64,000 nt of DNA, from the NCBI GenBank assembly GCA_964017185.1, contig OZ024872.1, forward strand, positions 60,939,817 through 61,003,816, read 5' to 3'. Positions 1 through 10,886 of this stretch are shown piece by piece (the first letter of the stretch is position 1; every line of letters starts with the position of its first letter). The translations under genes and the position numbers were made by a program. This DNA comes from Rugalucina vietnamica. Lineage: Eukaryota; Mollusca; Bivalvia; Lucinida; Lucinidae. The notes below the pieces were generated by a model that was given only the letters and a program-made list of their open reading frames with translations, ran no database searches and had not been told where the DNA came from.

Positions 1-1754
1 ATCTTTAGTGAATTTATAAAGGCGTGTATTTCAACCATTCTCAATCCTCCTGCCACTATATCTTTTATCATTTGCTTCCTACTAATTCTAGCAGGTCCTT
101 TATTCCATAAAAATTTGAAGAACATTCTCTCAAGGTTCGTAATTAACTCTCCTGGTGGATTGGGTAAAGCTAGGAATAAATATGCAAATTTAGAGAGCAT
201 TAAAGATTTTATTACTGTGATTCTACCAATTAGTGTTAGTTTTCTTCTTGACCAAATGCTAATCATACCTTTAACTTTTTTAATAACATTATCTAGATTG
301 TGGTCCCAAATATCAAAAACTTCTGGGGAAAAAAATACACCTAATATTTTTAAAGGTTTCTGTTCCCAATCAATACTAAATTCTTTACACAGTATCTTAG
401 ATGACTTACACATCGATCCTATCCATAAAGCTTTAGTTTTATCTAAATTAACATTTAAACCAGACATCTGGTAGAACTTTTGTAAAATAACTAATGCTTG
501 TTTTAGTGATGTTTCTGATCCATCCAAAAACATTTGCGTGTCATCGGCATATTGACTTAATTTAAATTCCATGTTATTTATCTTAATTCCTTTAACATCT
601 TTTGATTTCCGAATCATCATTCCTAAAACTTCCACGCACAAAATAAAAATATATGGGGATATGGGATCACCCTGTCTACAACCGCGTTTTAAAAGGAAGA
701 AATCAGACATAAAACCATTTTGGAGAATACAAGATTCAACACCAGTTTGAAACAATTTTACCCAACGCTGAATCGAAGGTCCAAAGTTAAAATAATTTAA
801 AACTTTATGGATGAATTTCCACGAAATTGAATCGAAGGCTTGTTGGAAATCAATAGAGAGCAGTAAACCTGGTATTTCTTGCTTTTTTGTTTCAAATAAA
901 ACATCATACACTAACCTTATATTCTCTCCAATAAATCTACCTGTTATGAATCCTTTTTGATCCTGATTTATTAATTTATTTAAAACGGTTTTTAGTCGAT
1001 TAGCTATTGCTAATTATTGCTGATGACATTAATTTATATATGACATTTAACAAAGAAATCGGTCGCCAATTTTTTAAAATGTTTCTGGCTTTGTTTGGTT
1101 TTGGAAGACATGTTATAATACCCTGTTTTTGAGTAACTGATAATAAACCATTTCTGTATGCATAATTTATAGATCTTAAAATATATTTTCCTAAATCAAC
1201 CCAGAAGAATTTAAAAAACTCAGCAGTAAAACCGTCATTTCCGGGACTTTTAGAATTTTTCATATTCTTCAATGCTAATGTCAGTTCTTCGTATGTTAAT
1301 TCTCCTTCTAAAGATTGAACTTCTTCGTTGTTAAGTTTGTTTTCATTTTCCCCAATCAATTCACAAATGGGGGTTTCATCAATTTGAATTTTTTCATCAT
1401 ACAGATTTTTATAATATTTTTTTTGAGTCTCTAATATATCCTGTGTTGTATAAATTTCCTCTCCGTTTTCATCTATTAAATTATTAATAACCTTTTCCTG
1501 ATAATTCCTACTTTCAAGATTTAAAAAATATTTTGTTGGCTTTTCACCTAAATCTTCATATCGACATCTTGATCTTAACATTACCCCTTCTAGTTTAACT
1601 TTTTCTAATTTCCTGTAATTTTTCTTTTTTATCATTTAACACCAAAATGTCTTCCATAGATATACAGTTTAAATTTTTTTGCACACGCTCCTCTATTTGC
1701 TTTATACTTTTCTCTAATTCTAGCTCTTGCTCATTATTCTTTTTTTTCTTATAC
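1..1754 (-). pseudogene. L1/Tx1-type LINE reverse transcriptase, 5'-truncated and frameshifted
   Basis: This is the RNA-directed DNA polymerase part of a non-LTR retrotransposon read on the minus strand. An open stretch at 1000-1635 carries the connector (KPTKYFLNLE) and the RT start (SPGNDGF, then NWRPISLLNVIYKL). Beyond 1000 the coding continues in another frame with DFQQAFDS, RGCRQGDPISPY and the catalytic YADDTQ (around 535-556). The frame breaks near 1005-1020 at what looks like a short duplication of TAGCAAT, and again near 1615-1640. Homology stops sharply near 1754, so the element is 5'-truncated; its 3' end lies left of the window. Motif wording (QGDPISPYIF, YADD) fits the L1/Tx1 group, from family knowledge. 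The copy is dead. Confidence 0.88.
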
Positions 1755-1975
1755 TGTCAGTTTAAGTGCCGGTCCCACTGAATATCGTAAGCATTCGTAC
1801 GAGTGTCTAATCATAATTTTATTGATAAGACTGCGTATGCAAAATTTGTAAAATACTTTCGAATGTGTTTCTGCTTTCTTAATTTGCATATCATGCGTTA
1901 CTTTTTAACTGGTTTTGTATAATATGCACCCCCACTTACTTAAAATTTGCTCTTATAACCAGTCTTATCTCTTAT

Positions 1976-2209
1976 GAGCCTGTGCGTGAGAAAACCAACA
2001 ATTTTGGTTCCGACCAGGCCCGACATAAACTGGGCTGTACAGTCACAGAAGATGGTTAGAGGCTTGAAATTTTGGATTTAGAAAGAAGAGAAATCGTACT
2101 GTCCGTGTAGCGAAAACAAAGGCGCTGATCAGCTTCGCAGTAACTGCGAAGCTGATCTGCGCCTTTGTTTTCGTCTATGCAGATTGTTAGTTTTCCCATT
2201 CGGCGGCTC
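1976..2209 (+). mobile_element. MITE family A, copy 1 (palindrome-bearing)
   Basis: Copy of the GAGCC...GGCTC element with a diverged left terminus (GAGCCTGTGCGTGAG) and a CGGCGGCTC right terminus. It is flanked by TTAT on both sides (1972-1975 and 2210-2213), a 4-bp target duplication. The right half holds the palindrome of the family: GCGAAAACAAAGGCG, then CTGATCAGCTTCGCAG, then its complement. No coding capacity. Confidence 0.9.
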
Positions 2210-2543
2210 TTATAGTTTTAATAGTTACTATCATGTCTCTTATAGTCTCTTATAGCAACTAGCATGTCTAAAAAACTGATGTGCAACTTTATCATGTTTA
2301 TTCTCGCAAAAATCCTCAGCGTTGCATAGAATCAGGTAGCAAGTTAGATTTGTAGCTTGAAATGTAAATAGCTATCAAAGTAATTACACAACTGTTATCA
2401 ATCATGAATAGAGGGGGTTATTTATTTACGTATGCAATCTATTCATTTTGGTTAATATCTTTGAAACTAATATAAAATTATTTGACATTTCAATCGTCTA
2501 TGACATTACTAAACATAGAAAAAATCTTAGCCGACCAACCAAT

Positions 2544-2777
2544 GAGCCGCCTCGTGGGGAAAACCAACAATGTGTTTCCGAACAGGTCCAACACAAACCG
2601 GCCTGTACAGTCACAGAAAAGAGCTAGAATCTTGAAATTTTGTATATAAGAAGGGGAGGAATTGTACTATCCGAGTAGCGAAAACAAAGGCGCTGATCAG
2701 CTTCGCAGTTACTGCGAAGCTGATCTGCGCCTTTGTTTTCGCATATGCAGATTGTTGGTTTTCCCAGGAGGCGGCTC
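2544..2777 (+). mobile_element. MITE family A, copy 2
   Basis: Full-length copy in the same orientation as copy 1, with termini GAGCCGCCTCGTGGGG and GGAGGCGGCTC. Flanks are CAAT and AAAT, so the 4-bp duplication is imperfect. The central palindrome is intact with loop-side GCAGTTACTGC. Confidence 0.9.
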
Positions 2778-3340
2778 AAATATTGATCGAAGTATGGTTT
2801 AAATGTTCTATACTATTCAGTAGGGGATGTTAAATGGCATGAATACAAATTCATTTATTATTTCGGTCCAATATTTAGTCTCTTAATCCGGGTGCAGCAA
2901 AGGTGAATGGCAGTAGGAATTTAAAATAACAACAAAGGCAAAAGCTGTATACCAAACATTAGATATAAGTGGTTGAATTTCCAATAGGATTACAACACAT
3001 TTTAAAGTTCTAACAGGATATTATCAGGGCACTTCATATCATTTATAGAGGACTGTATACATGACAACAAATAAATAAAAGCAACTTTATAACACCTGTT
3101 AAAGGCAAATGTGTCAATTTATGTTTAAATGTGAAATAGTGAATATGTGAAGACGTTCCCTGTTTCGAAAAGGTTAAAATTTGGAAGAATTTATAGAAGA
3201 TCCTTGGTAAGGAACTACTGGATACAATAAAATTGTTGGACAAACGGAGAAAAGTGCAATTTGAAGACAAAACAAACAAACAAAATGATATAGCAAAAGT
3301 GAATACACATTGTGAGAAGCTCAACTAATAAACACCAAAA

Positions 3341-6300
3341 ATGTTCATCCTCGTGAAGTACGGAAATAATGAAACATTGTTGTGCAATCCTAGCTGTGCT
3401 GTTATTAACTTATTGCACAGCATAAAGACCAGAGCAGGGTATGGGAAAACAAATGTAACAGTGGATCTTTCGGACGACACGGGTGAGTTACAAAAACACG
3501 CCCATGCAATATACAGAGATATCCTTTCAGCTGGAAAAATTGAAAATCCCATCGGAAAAACTGATAATTTTGATCTGTATTCTCAAACAATGATTGTCAG
3601 TACACAATAGAGCCGCCTCGACGAGACGGTCCTAACGAGTACCCACAAGGCAAAATAAGAAAATTTGTATACCCCAGTTTACATAAAAGTGGCGTTAAGT
3701 TGGATATACCTAACACAGACATGTTATCCTGCTGTGATAGAAGATCATAGAAATCAAGAGAGGAGCACAAGTGGCTTATATCAACTTTATTTTATCTAAT
3801 TGTGTATTCCTATACAAAGTTTATTTTCTGTAAGGCTTTTTTCTGTCATTTCTGATATTGCAAGATACCCTAGTAATATACTGGACAACTTTTAGCTCTT
3901 AGAAATTTCAAAATTTTCGACCAGATATACAAGCCTGTTAGCGGGTAATCAAAAGGGGATAGAAAGCTCATATAAGTTTCTAATATATTAATCATTCTTT
4001 GTAGCCAGAACCAAATATGTAAATTTACATGTCGCGCCTGGTATGGCTGCTATCAAATACACCGAGGCATTCTAATTTGTATGCCTATACCATTATAATT
4101 TATAAAATATCTATCATAACCCCATGTAAACGGAAATTTCGTACTTGTCATTATCAGAACCAAATGGGGATTTTATCTGATAAACATTAGCCTTCAACCT
4201 GTTCGAATTGTAAACTTCAAACCGTTAATAATTGATTTCTCAAATGGGTAACCGAAACATCTAAAAACGATTTATTTAATTACCACACCAGACCAAAGCG
4301 GTTATTAACCGCTATAAAGAATTTGAATATGCACAAATTAACATGTAAAGGTTTTCAGCATGCAATATTAAATGGCATGTTCGCGACACACAAAACAATA
4401 TACAAAAATGTACGCGGGGTAAGATGCGGAAGTATCGACCAACCCACCTCTATCGACCAACCCGCCTCTGAAGTTACATGAGCTTGCTTAGAGGCTAAAA
4501 TTTGATGATGTGAATCGCGATTCTGTTAAAAAGTATTGAAGGACTCGCGACCGCATTTTCGCTTTACACTTCTTTAAAACTATTCATAACATGTAACATT
4601 GAAGTATCTGTTGCTCTCTAAAATCGCGACCAAACTTCTAGGGCGACATTGACTTTTTTCTGATCCGCCACATCTGAGCCGGATAATTTCCATATACTGT
4701 AAGGATACATTGTTGGAATGAGCAACTTTATCAGCTGATTCGAATCAAAAGACTTCATTGTGATGTATTGCTGAAATATCGACCGGTTTATATTCATCAA
4801 GCAGTCGTGTAACGGTTCAATCGCAAGCTAGGTTACTTCAAATAACAAACTTGTATATGCCGTGCGATATTGTAATACACCACCCATACCACTTGCACAA
4901 TTGGACACTTATACGACCTTACAATTAAAGCAAACCGATATTTAATTCCATCTCTAATCCTGTATTGAAGTGTTTATTGTCTTATTTTCCTCTTACTTTA
5001 GGTCCTGTCCGACTGGACTTGTCTCAACTAACGTCCTTACCATTGAAAACAGATCAGAAACACTGATCTATAACGCTTCTATAAGCGAATTCATGATAGA
5101 GTGCATCCTTATTATCTAATGCGATAGTCTAAACAACTCCATCCATTCCCCTCCCAGTTTTATGTGCCTCGGTTAGAAATAGTATCTGCACCTGGAGCTC
5201 TTTGTCAGATGGCACTTTTTGAACTGCTTTTCTTGATTCTATGACGGTTGAAAATACATCCTCAAGAACAATTCCCTCTATTTGCGCACAGTCTGTCGAT
5301 ACTATCGTAATTAATACAGGTGGTTCCTAAAGAAATAGATGGGCTGCTTGTGCCTACTGCCTGATCATCTGATTACCTGTTAACCGCTCAGGCCTGGGCC
5401 TTCCCATGAAAAGTGGTTTCAAGTCAACCCATCTAAACATATAAGCCTTTGTGGCTTAGTAGGGAGGTTGTATTTGAAGCACTTTTGGGATGTCATGACA
5501 TCCTAATTTTGGGTAAAAGTCCCATAAAATTGAGGCAGGCAACGTCCCGACATGACCTTAGCTGTTGACTGGGACGTTAAGCATCAATGCAAACAAACAA
5601 ACAAACAAACAAACAAACAAACAATCAAACAAACACTTTTGAAGTGTTCCGCCTACCTTTCTAAGATAGCACTTTGATGTTCGAGGTTTCTGCTGTCTAC
5701 ATTTATACACTGAGCAAAGCAGTGGCTTCATTTGTTTAGGACATAATTACTTTCAAATGCATTATGAAATTTTTCATGTCTTTTTTGTCAACAACCTACT
5801 GAATTTCTCTTGCATTTATTCTCACCCAGGAGCTGGATATGCATTAGCTCAGACTGGACTTTTTGTAAAAGGTTGAGGAGGGCGTCCGAAATAATAATTG
5901 AGCCGCCTCATGGGAAAACCAACAATCTGCATAGGCGAAAACAAAGACGCAGATCAGCTTCGCGGTAACCGCGAAGCTGATCAGCGCCTTTGTTTTCGCT
6001 ACACGGATAGTACACTTCCTCTTCTTCTTAAATCCGAAATTTCAAGATTCTAGCTCTTTTCTGTGACTGTACAGGTCGGTTTATGTCGGACCTGTTCGCA
6101 AACCACATTGTTGGTTTTCCCACGAGGTGGCTCAATTCTGAACTGCACAGTTTGGTCCAATGCTATGCTGGTTAAATTCAGCAATTATAGCCACTAGCGT
6201 TGTGATTTCAAACTATGTCCAAGTAGTACTCTTATTGTTTTGTTTATGGCTGCATTGACGCTTTAGAATGTCGTCTACTCAGAGTTGATATAGAAGTGAT

Positions 6301-7569
6301 TTATCGTCTCAATAATATTTTCTACAAGATCACCTGTCACACAGGTTGTGTACACATACCGCATGGACCTGTCTGATAAGCCTTATCAAGTGGACAAATA
6401 CAAGTTATAGCTATTTCGGATAGAAATGATTTTTTTTTCAATTCATTGAACTTGATGCGGCATTCAGGCGTTCTGCATAGCCTTCAAGTTCAAGTTCAAA
6501 GACAATTCACTCAATCTACAAATAAAATGAAAACATGCACGAGGAGCCAAAATATAGTCAACTCTAATGAGCTCGGCGTTCTAATAAAGGAACACATCTG
6601 TATCGTGACAAAATGTAGCATAACTCTCGTTAAGTATGTCGATAAGGTCACCCAAAATCATATAAAGAGGTACAAGTAGTCAAAGATCAGGAAAAGGTGC
6701 AATCAAAAAAGATTCCCACTCCAAAAACCGAGGCGGGAAAAAAAACCAAACCAACGATCAGGTACTGATACCAAGAAAACATTTCGTAAGCCGAATGAGC
6801 AGCTAATTTCCCAATAGGTGGCCACTCAGCTACCTTAACTTAACTAAAAATATGAAAACAACACATAAGGCGCCAACAGCACAAAAATTTTCAAACACGA
6901 AGACATAAAACAAAAAGAACCACCACAGCTGTATCGACTTGGAACGATCAGTAACTTGGAGCATCAGTAACGATCAGTAAGACATGTAACCTTAAAAACA
7001 TCGAATAATGTATTCAAAATGAGCATCATGAAATTGATTGGAATGGTGAAAAGGTACAAGTAGGCAACAATCAGGAATGGGCGCAATCAGAAAAAGATTC
7101 CCATTCCAAAAACCGAGGAGGGGGGGGGGGGAACTAAATTAACAAACAGGTACTTATGAACTTGATTGGAATGGTAAAGACGTATACGGTTGTTAAAGAT
7201 TTTAAATCTATCTCTTTGTTATCTCTATTTACAGGTCTTATAAAAGAGCTAGATGCACATAAGTATGACTACGCCAATAAGCATCTCACATCGCATGGCA
7301 CCTACGTTCTCGTTCAGAAGGAGATTTTGCGTGATCGTGAAATCTCTGACACCGATTCCACACCATCACCGACAGAGTATAACTACAAACCTCTTCTAGA
7401 AAGATACGAGGAAGTATTTCCCAACTTCCAAATACGATCTGCTGAGGTTCTGAAGCCCCTGAAAGTGAAGACACGTGGCGGGAAATCTCCGAGTCCGGCC
7501 GGAAGATACAGTACAAAGCCTGCTGGGAAGAAAGCAGCATCAGGGCGGCCGAGCGGGAGACGGAAATGA
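3341..7569 (+). CDS. CXorf65-like small protein, two exons (158 aa)
   Basis: Exon 1 is 3341-3482, from an ATG in good context (aaaaATG) to donor GG|GTGAGT. Exon 2 is 7235-7569, after acceptor TTTACAG. Both junctions are phase 1 and join as DDTG-LIKELDAHKYDY without a stop, 477 nt in all. The start (MFILVKYGNNETLLCNPSCA) and the LLHSIK...VDLSDDTG segment resemble the vertebrate CXorf65 family, an uncharacterised protein of about 180 aa; this is recalled resemblance, not an aligned result. The C-terminus is a basic tail rich in Gly, Ser, Pro and Lys ending GRPSGRRK. No signal peptide or membrane segment. The 3.75-kb intron holds MITE and family B copies and an (AAAC) repeat. A possible poly(A) signal (AATAAA) lies near 8095-8105. 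Its 3' end is duplicated downstream. Function unknown. Confidence 0.72.
3611..3720. repeat. Diverged copy of a palindromic repeat (also near 61030)
   Basis: The stretch has CCGCCTC, TCCTAACGAGTACCCACAA, GCAAAATAA and GTATACCCCAGTTT in this order. The same words occur in the same order on the minus strand at about 60950-61095, so these are two copies of one short interspersed repeat. It lies in the intron of the CXorf65-like gene. Confidence 0.6.
3721..5385. other. Intron sequence, nothing recognised
   Basis: Part of the intron of the 3341-7569 gene. I see only a short direct repeat near 4434-4470 (TATCGACCAACCC twice). The open frame on the minus strand at 4618-4800 has no family resemblance and no splice context. 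Confidence 0.5.
5388..5632 (+). repeat. SINE-like repeat with (AAAC)n tail
   Basis: The segment ends in CTTAGCTGTTGACTGGGACGT-TAAGCATCAATGC followed by about ten AAAC units, the look of a retroposed 3' tail. An inverted copy of the same body is at 54535-54735, reading CCTGTCAACAGCTAAGG there. A SINE origin is inferred from the short length, the simple-sequence tail and dispersal; no pol III box is clear in this copy. Confidence 0.6.
5900..6133 (-). mobile_element. MITE family A, copy 3 (inverted)
   Basis: Full-length copy in the opposite orientation, GAGCCGCCTCATGGGAAAAC to CCACGAGGTGGCTC, flanked by AATT on both sides (5896-5899 and 6134-6137). The palindrome lies in the left half. Confidence 0.92.
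6666..6955 (+). repeat. Interspersed repeat family B, full copy
   Basis: About 290 bp starting GGTACAAGTAG-CAAAGATCAGG and ending CTTGGAACGATCAGTAAC. Shared blocks with the other copies are TTCCCACTCCAAAAACCGAG, AATCAGGTACTTATACC, CCGAATGAGCAGCTATTTCC and GGTGGCCACTCAG. No open frame. It is dispersed on both strands; no terminal inverted repeats are visible, so a SINE or LINE tail is the more likely origin. Confidence 0.75.
7050..7150 (+). repeat. Family B repeat, head fragment with expanded G run
   Basis: Only the first 100 bp of family B are present (GGTACAAGTAGGCAACAATC through AACAGGTACTTA). The GAGGTGGG block has become a run of about 13 G. Confidence 0.65.
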
Positions 7570-8132
7570 TCGCGTTATTAGGTGCTCTAAGAAAACGTTA
7601 TTTTCTTTGAAACATTTTTTTTTTTTTTCAATTAATTTATAAGTAGGTGTAGCAGCTAGAGCTTAATCGGGAACGTGTAACGTTCTAGAAACTTGTGGAA
7701 GCAATATTTTTGTTATGATGTTATGTGGCTTCTGTCTCACTTCCATACCATAACTTTACAAACGTTATTACGATGAAACTGGACTGTTTTTACAACATAT
7801 GAAATATCCAAAAGCAATGCCTAAAATGATAACAATACAAACATTCATCAGTGTTTCTGTTTTCTTTTGTCTTTATCGCGTCACGTTTTAAATCACGGTA
7901 CAAGTTACTCGTTCGTCGAGAACATTGGCAGTGGCTTGGCTAGCAACAGTTTCGATCCCTGGCCCTTTGACGTCTGGGACATAATTCTGACTTATAAAAT
8001 ATGTAAGGGGCGAAAATGACATGAATGAATATCCTCTTTGTTGTATAAAATTCTCAAGCTTGAATCTCTCGGGGTGGTATTGCTTTAAAAATACAAAATA
8101 AAAATAAAAACAACTTTACAACTGATACATTT

Positions 8133-8366
8133 GAGCCACCTCATGGGAAAACCAACAATCTGCATATGCGAAAACAAAGACGCAGATCAGCTTCGCGGTA
8201 ACCGCGAAGGTGATCAGCGCCTTTGTTTTCGCTACACGGATAGTACAATTCCTCTTCTACTTAAATCCGAAATTTCAAGCTTCTAGCTATTTTCTGTGCT
8301 TGTACAGGCCGGTTTGTGTCGGACCTGTTCGGAAACCACATTGTTGGTTTTTCCACGAGGTGGCTC
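8133..8366 (-). mobile_element. MITE family A, copy 4, with paralogous empty site
   Basis: Full-length inverted copy, GAGCCACCTCATGGGAAAAC to CCACGAGGTGGCTC, flanked by ATTT on both sides (8129-8132, 8367-8370). The duplicated locus at about 10655-10680 has the same flanking sequence with a single ATTT (10663-10666) and no element. That is direct evidence for an insertion with 4-bp duplication after the tandem duplication. Confidence 0.95.
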
Positions 8367-8610
8367 ATTTCTGTTAGTGATACCAAATGTCCTGTATAAA
8401 ACGGCATATTGGGAATCCGTCATTTTCATTGACACCACTTCATTCACGTTTTATATAAGTCTAATTATTTTGTTGGGAAAACAAGTAATTGGTCACTTGC
8501 AAAGAAGTTTCAGTGATTGTATGCATGTATACATACTATTCCAGTTCCTTTCCGCACGGGAGTTTAATCGGAGGCAACGATGTGTAATTGAGTGTCCTTT
8601 AGCCAGCTAG

Positions 8611-9352
8611 GATGAATGAAGTAATGAGCTCTCTGCATGATTATCGACCACTTCCCTTGCAGTTGTCAAGCATTCGGTTTCTTTCGACTTCTCTCCAGGT
8701 TCATCTATTTCTATCTCTATAGTATTGGGCTGATGCTTCACACCTGACAACCAACGTAGAATAAAGTATGTACATGTAATACATGCCAAACAAAGCTATC
8801 ACGTATAAAAGCACATGATGGAATATTTCTCCATAATGACCTACGAAGGGTGGGTTTGTGGCTATACCAGTTCCCATAGACATCACTATCAGGGATGCGA
8901 TTCTTCCAGAGACACTGCATACATTAGCTTCGGTCCACGATATGACATTTGTAATAATGACAACCATACATGCTCCGGAAGAGGAATTAGAAAGTATTTA
9001 TATATAATATTTATATTGAAGTGGTGTCAATGAAAGTATATAAATAAATACCCAGTGCATGAAAGTCAAATTGAGCACATACTAAGGCACAAAGAAATGA
9101 AAATATCCATATGATTTGCACAGTAAGGGAGCAAAAGTCTTTCTGGCTAGTCCTAGCGGTCGCACAAAAACATACCGAGCAATCCACCGAGACAGCTAGC
9201 AGCCCAAGATCACCGATTGGGTTTTGGTCTAGTGTATTTGCTGAAGACTGAACGTTACAAGAAAAGCACTTATACAGTGTGCAATACACTGATAGCGCAA
9301 ACAAAGAATACTATGCTATACACTTTTAACTTATTCATCTTTCTTTTACCCT
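8611..9352 (-). pseudogene. Broken copy of the NaGLT1-like transporter last exon
   Basis: Minus-strand matches to the C-terminal half of the transporter at 10887-11999 occur in order but in several frames: a tail with ECLTTAREVVDNHAESSLLHSS, then SWTEANVCSVSGRIASL, then IFSFLCALVCAQF, then a stretch matching the MNKFKVYSIV region. Short insertions and deletions break the frame, and the copy stops at the duplication join (9352). It has no upstream exons. It is the relic left by the tandem duplication, not a second gene. Confidence 0.85.
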
Positions 9353-9423
9353 TATACAGCACACTGGCAAAGCCAGGTGGAAAGAAGGCAACAACAGGGC
9401 GACCGATCGGGAGACGGAAATGA
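9353..9423 (+). pseudogene. Duplicated C-terminal tail of the CXorf65-like gene
   Basis: The codons read STLAKPGGKKATTGRPIGRRK and stop, against STKPAGKKAASGRPSGRRK at the end of the 3341-7569 gene. There is no upstream exon of its own; the fragment begins at the duplication join. It could only be expressed by read-through, so it is called a fragment. Confidence 0.8.
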
Positions 9424-9496
9424 TCGCGATATTAGATGCTCTAATATCGCGATCTTTAGATGCTTGTACCTTTCTAAGAAAACGCTATTTTCTTTG

Positions 9497-9790
9497 AAAA
9501 AAAAAGTACAATAGGCAAAGATCAGGAAAAGGCGCAATCAGAAAAAGACTCCCACTCCAAAAACCAAGGTGGGAAAAAACCAAACTAACAATCAGGTACT
9601 TATACCATGAAAACATTTCGTAAGCCGAATGAGCAGCTATTTCCCCAATAGGTGGCCACTCAGTTACCTTAACTTAACTAAAAATATGCAAACATACATA
9701 AGGCGCCAACAGCACAAAAATATTTTAAACACCAAGACATAAAACAAAAAGAACCACCACAGAAGTATCGACTTGGAACGATCAGTAACA
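9497..9790 (+). repeat. Interspersed repeat family B, full copy
   Basis: Same order of blocks as at 6666-6955, from GTACAATAGGCAAAGATCAG to GACTTGGAACGATCAGTAAC. It lies in unit B of the tandem duplication and is missing from the matching position in unit A, so it moved in after the duplication or was lost from A. Confidence 0.75.
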
Positions 9791-10886
9791 CAAAGTTACT
9801 GGCGGGTTTAAATCGATTTTACACGGCCGTAACCTCACCCTCAGCTTCTGCAGTGGTTCATAACATTTAGTTAGTTCTTCATTAATTCATAAAAAATATA
9901 TAGTAGCTAGTGCTTAATCAGGAACGTGTAACGTTCTAGAAACTTGTGGGAGCAATATTTACGTTATGTGGCTCCTGTCTCACTTCCATACCATAACTTT
10001 ACAAACGTTATTACGATAAAACTGGACTGTTTTTACAACATATGAAATATCCAAAAGCAATGCCAAAAAAAGATAACAATACAAACGCCAATCAGTGTTT
10101 CTGTTTTCTTTTGTCTTTATCGCGTACATGTTTTAAATCACGGTACAAGTTACCCGTTCGCCGAGATCTTAGGCAGTGGTTCGGCTAGCGATATTTTCGA
10201 TCCTAGATGGAATATTTACATCGGTATTTCGTTAAACCTCTCCATACCGACGGAAATGGGATATATTCAGCCCTTGGTCGAAAATGAAAATTCAGCAAAA
10301 CTGCAAAACTGTGTTATTCTAACTTATGTTAGATCTTTCTTTGCCATATATATGGATAACAATACAAACACCCATTAGTGTTTCTGTTTTATTTTGTCAC
10401 TTTACCGCGTACATGTTTTAAATCACGGTACAAGTTACCCGTTCGTCGAGATCATTGGCAGTGGCTCGGCTAGCGACAGTTTCGATCTTTGGCCCTTTTA
10501 CGTGTGTGGCATAATTCTGGCTTATAAAATATGTAAAGGGCGAAAACGACATAACGAATACCCTCTTTGTTGTATAAAATTCTCTGACTAGAATCTCTCG
10601 GGAAGGTATTGCTTTAAAAATTACAAAATAAAAGTAAAAAAAAACAACCTAAGAATTGATATATTTCTGTTAGTGATACCCAATGTCCTCTATAAAAGCG
10701 GCTTACTGTCATTTTCATGGACACCACTGCAATCGCGTTTTATATAATTCTAAATATTTTGCGGGGAAAACAAGTGATTGGTCACTTCTAAGCAAAGTAG
10801 TTTCAGTGATAATATGTATGTATACATACTGTTCCAGTTCCTTTCCGCACGGAAGTGCGATTTGTAACTGAGTGTACCTTAGCCAA

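Larger units (their letters stand above)
1755..3340. other. Non-coding stretch with two MITE copies
   Basis: Apart from the two MITE copies annotated separately (1976-2209 and 2544-2777), I see no gene, RNA or ordered repeat here. The last 100 bases would be the promoter and 5' UTR of the plus-strand gene starting at 3341; no TATA box stands out. Confidence 0.5.

Noticed and set aside
115..474. 119-codon plus-strand frame
   Set aside because: Antisense shadow of the LINE reverse transcriptase.
6446..6679. 77-codon plus frame as an additional exon of the CXorf65-like gene
   Set aside because: Exons 3341-3482 and 7235-7569 join directly in phase with family-like continuity; no splice sites support the insertion.
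8611..9304. Second functional transporter gene
   Set aside because: Frames are broken, upstream exons are absent, and the copy ends at the duplication join.
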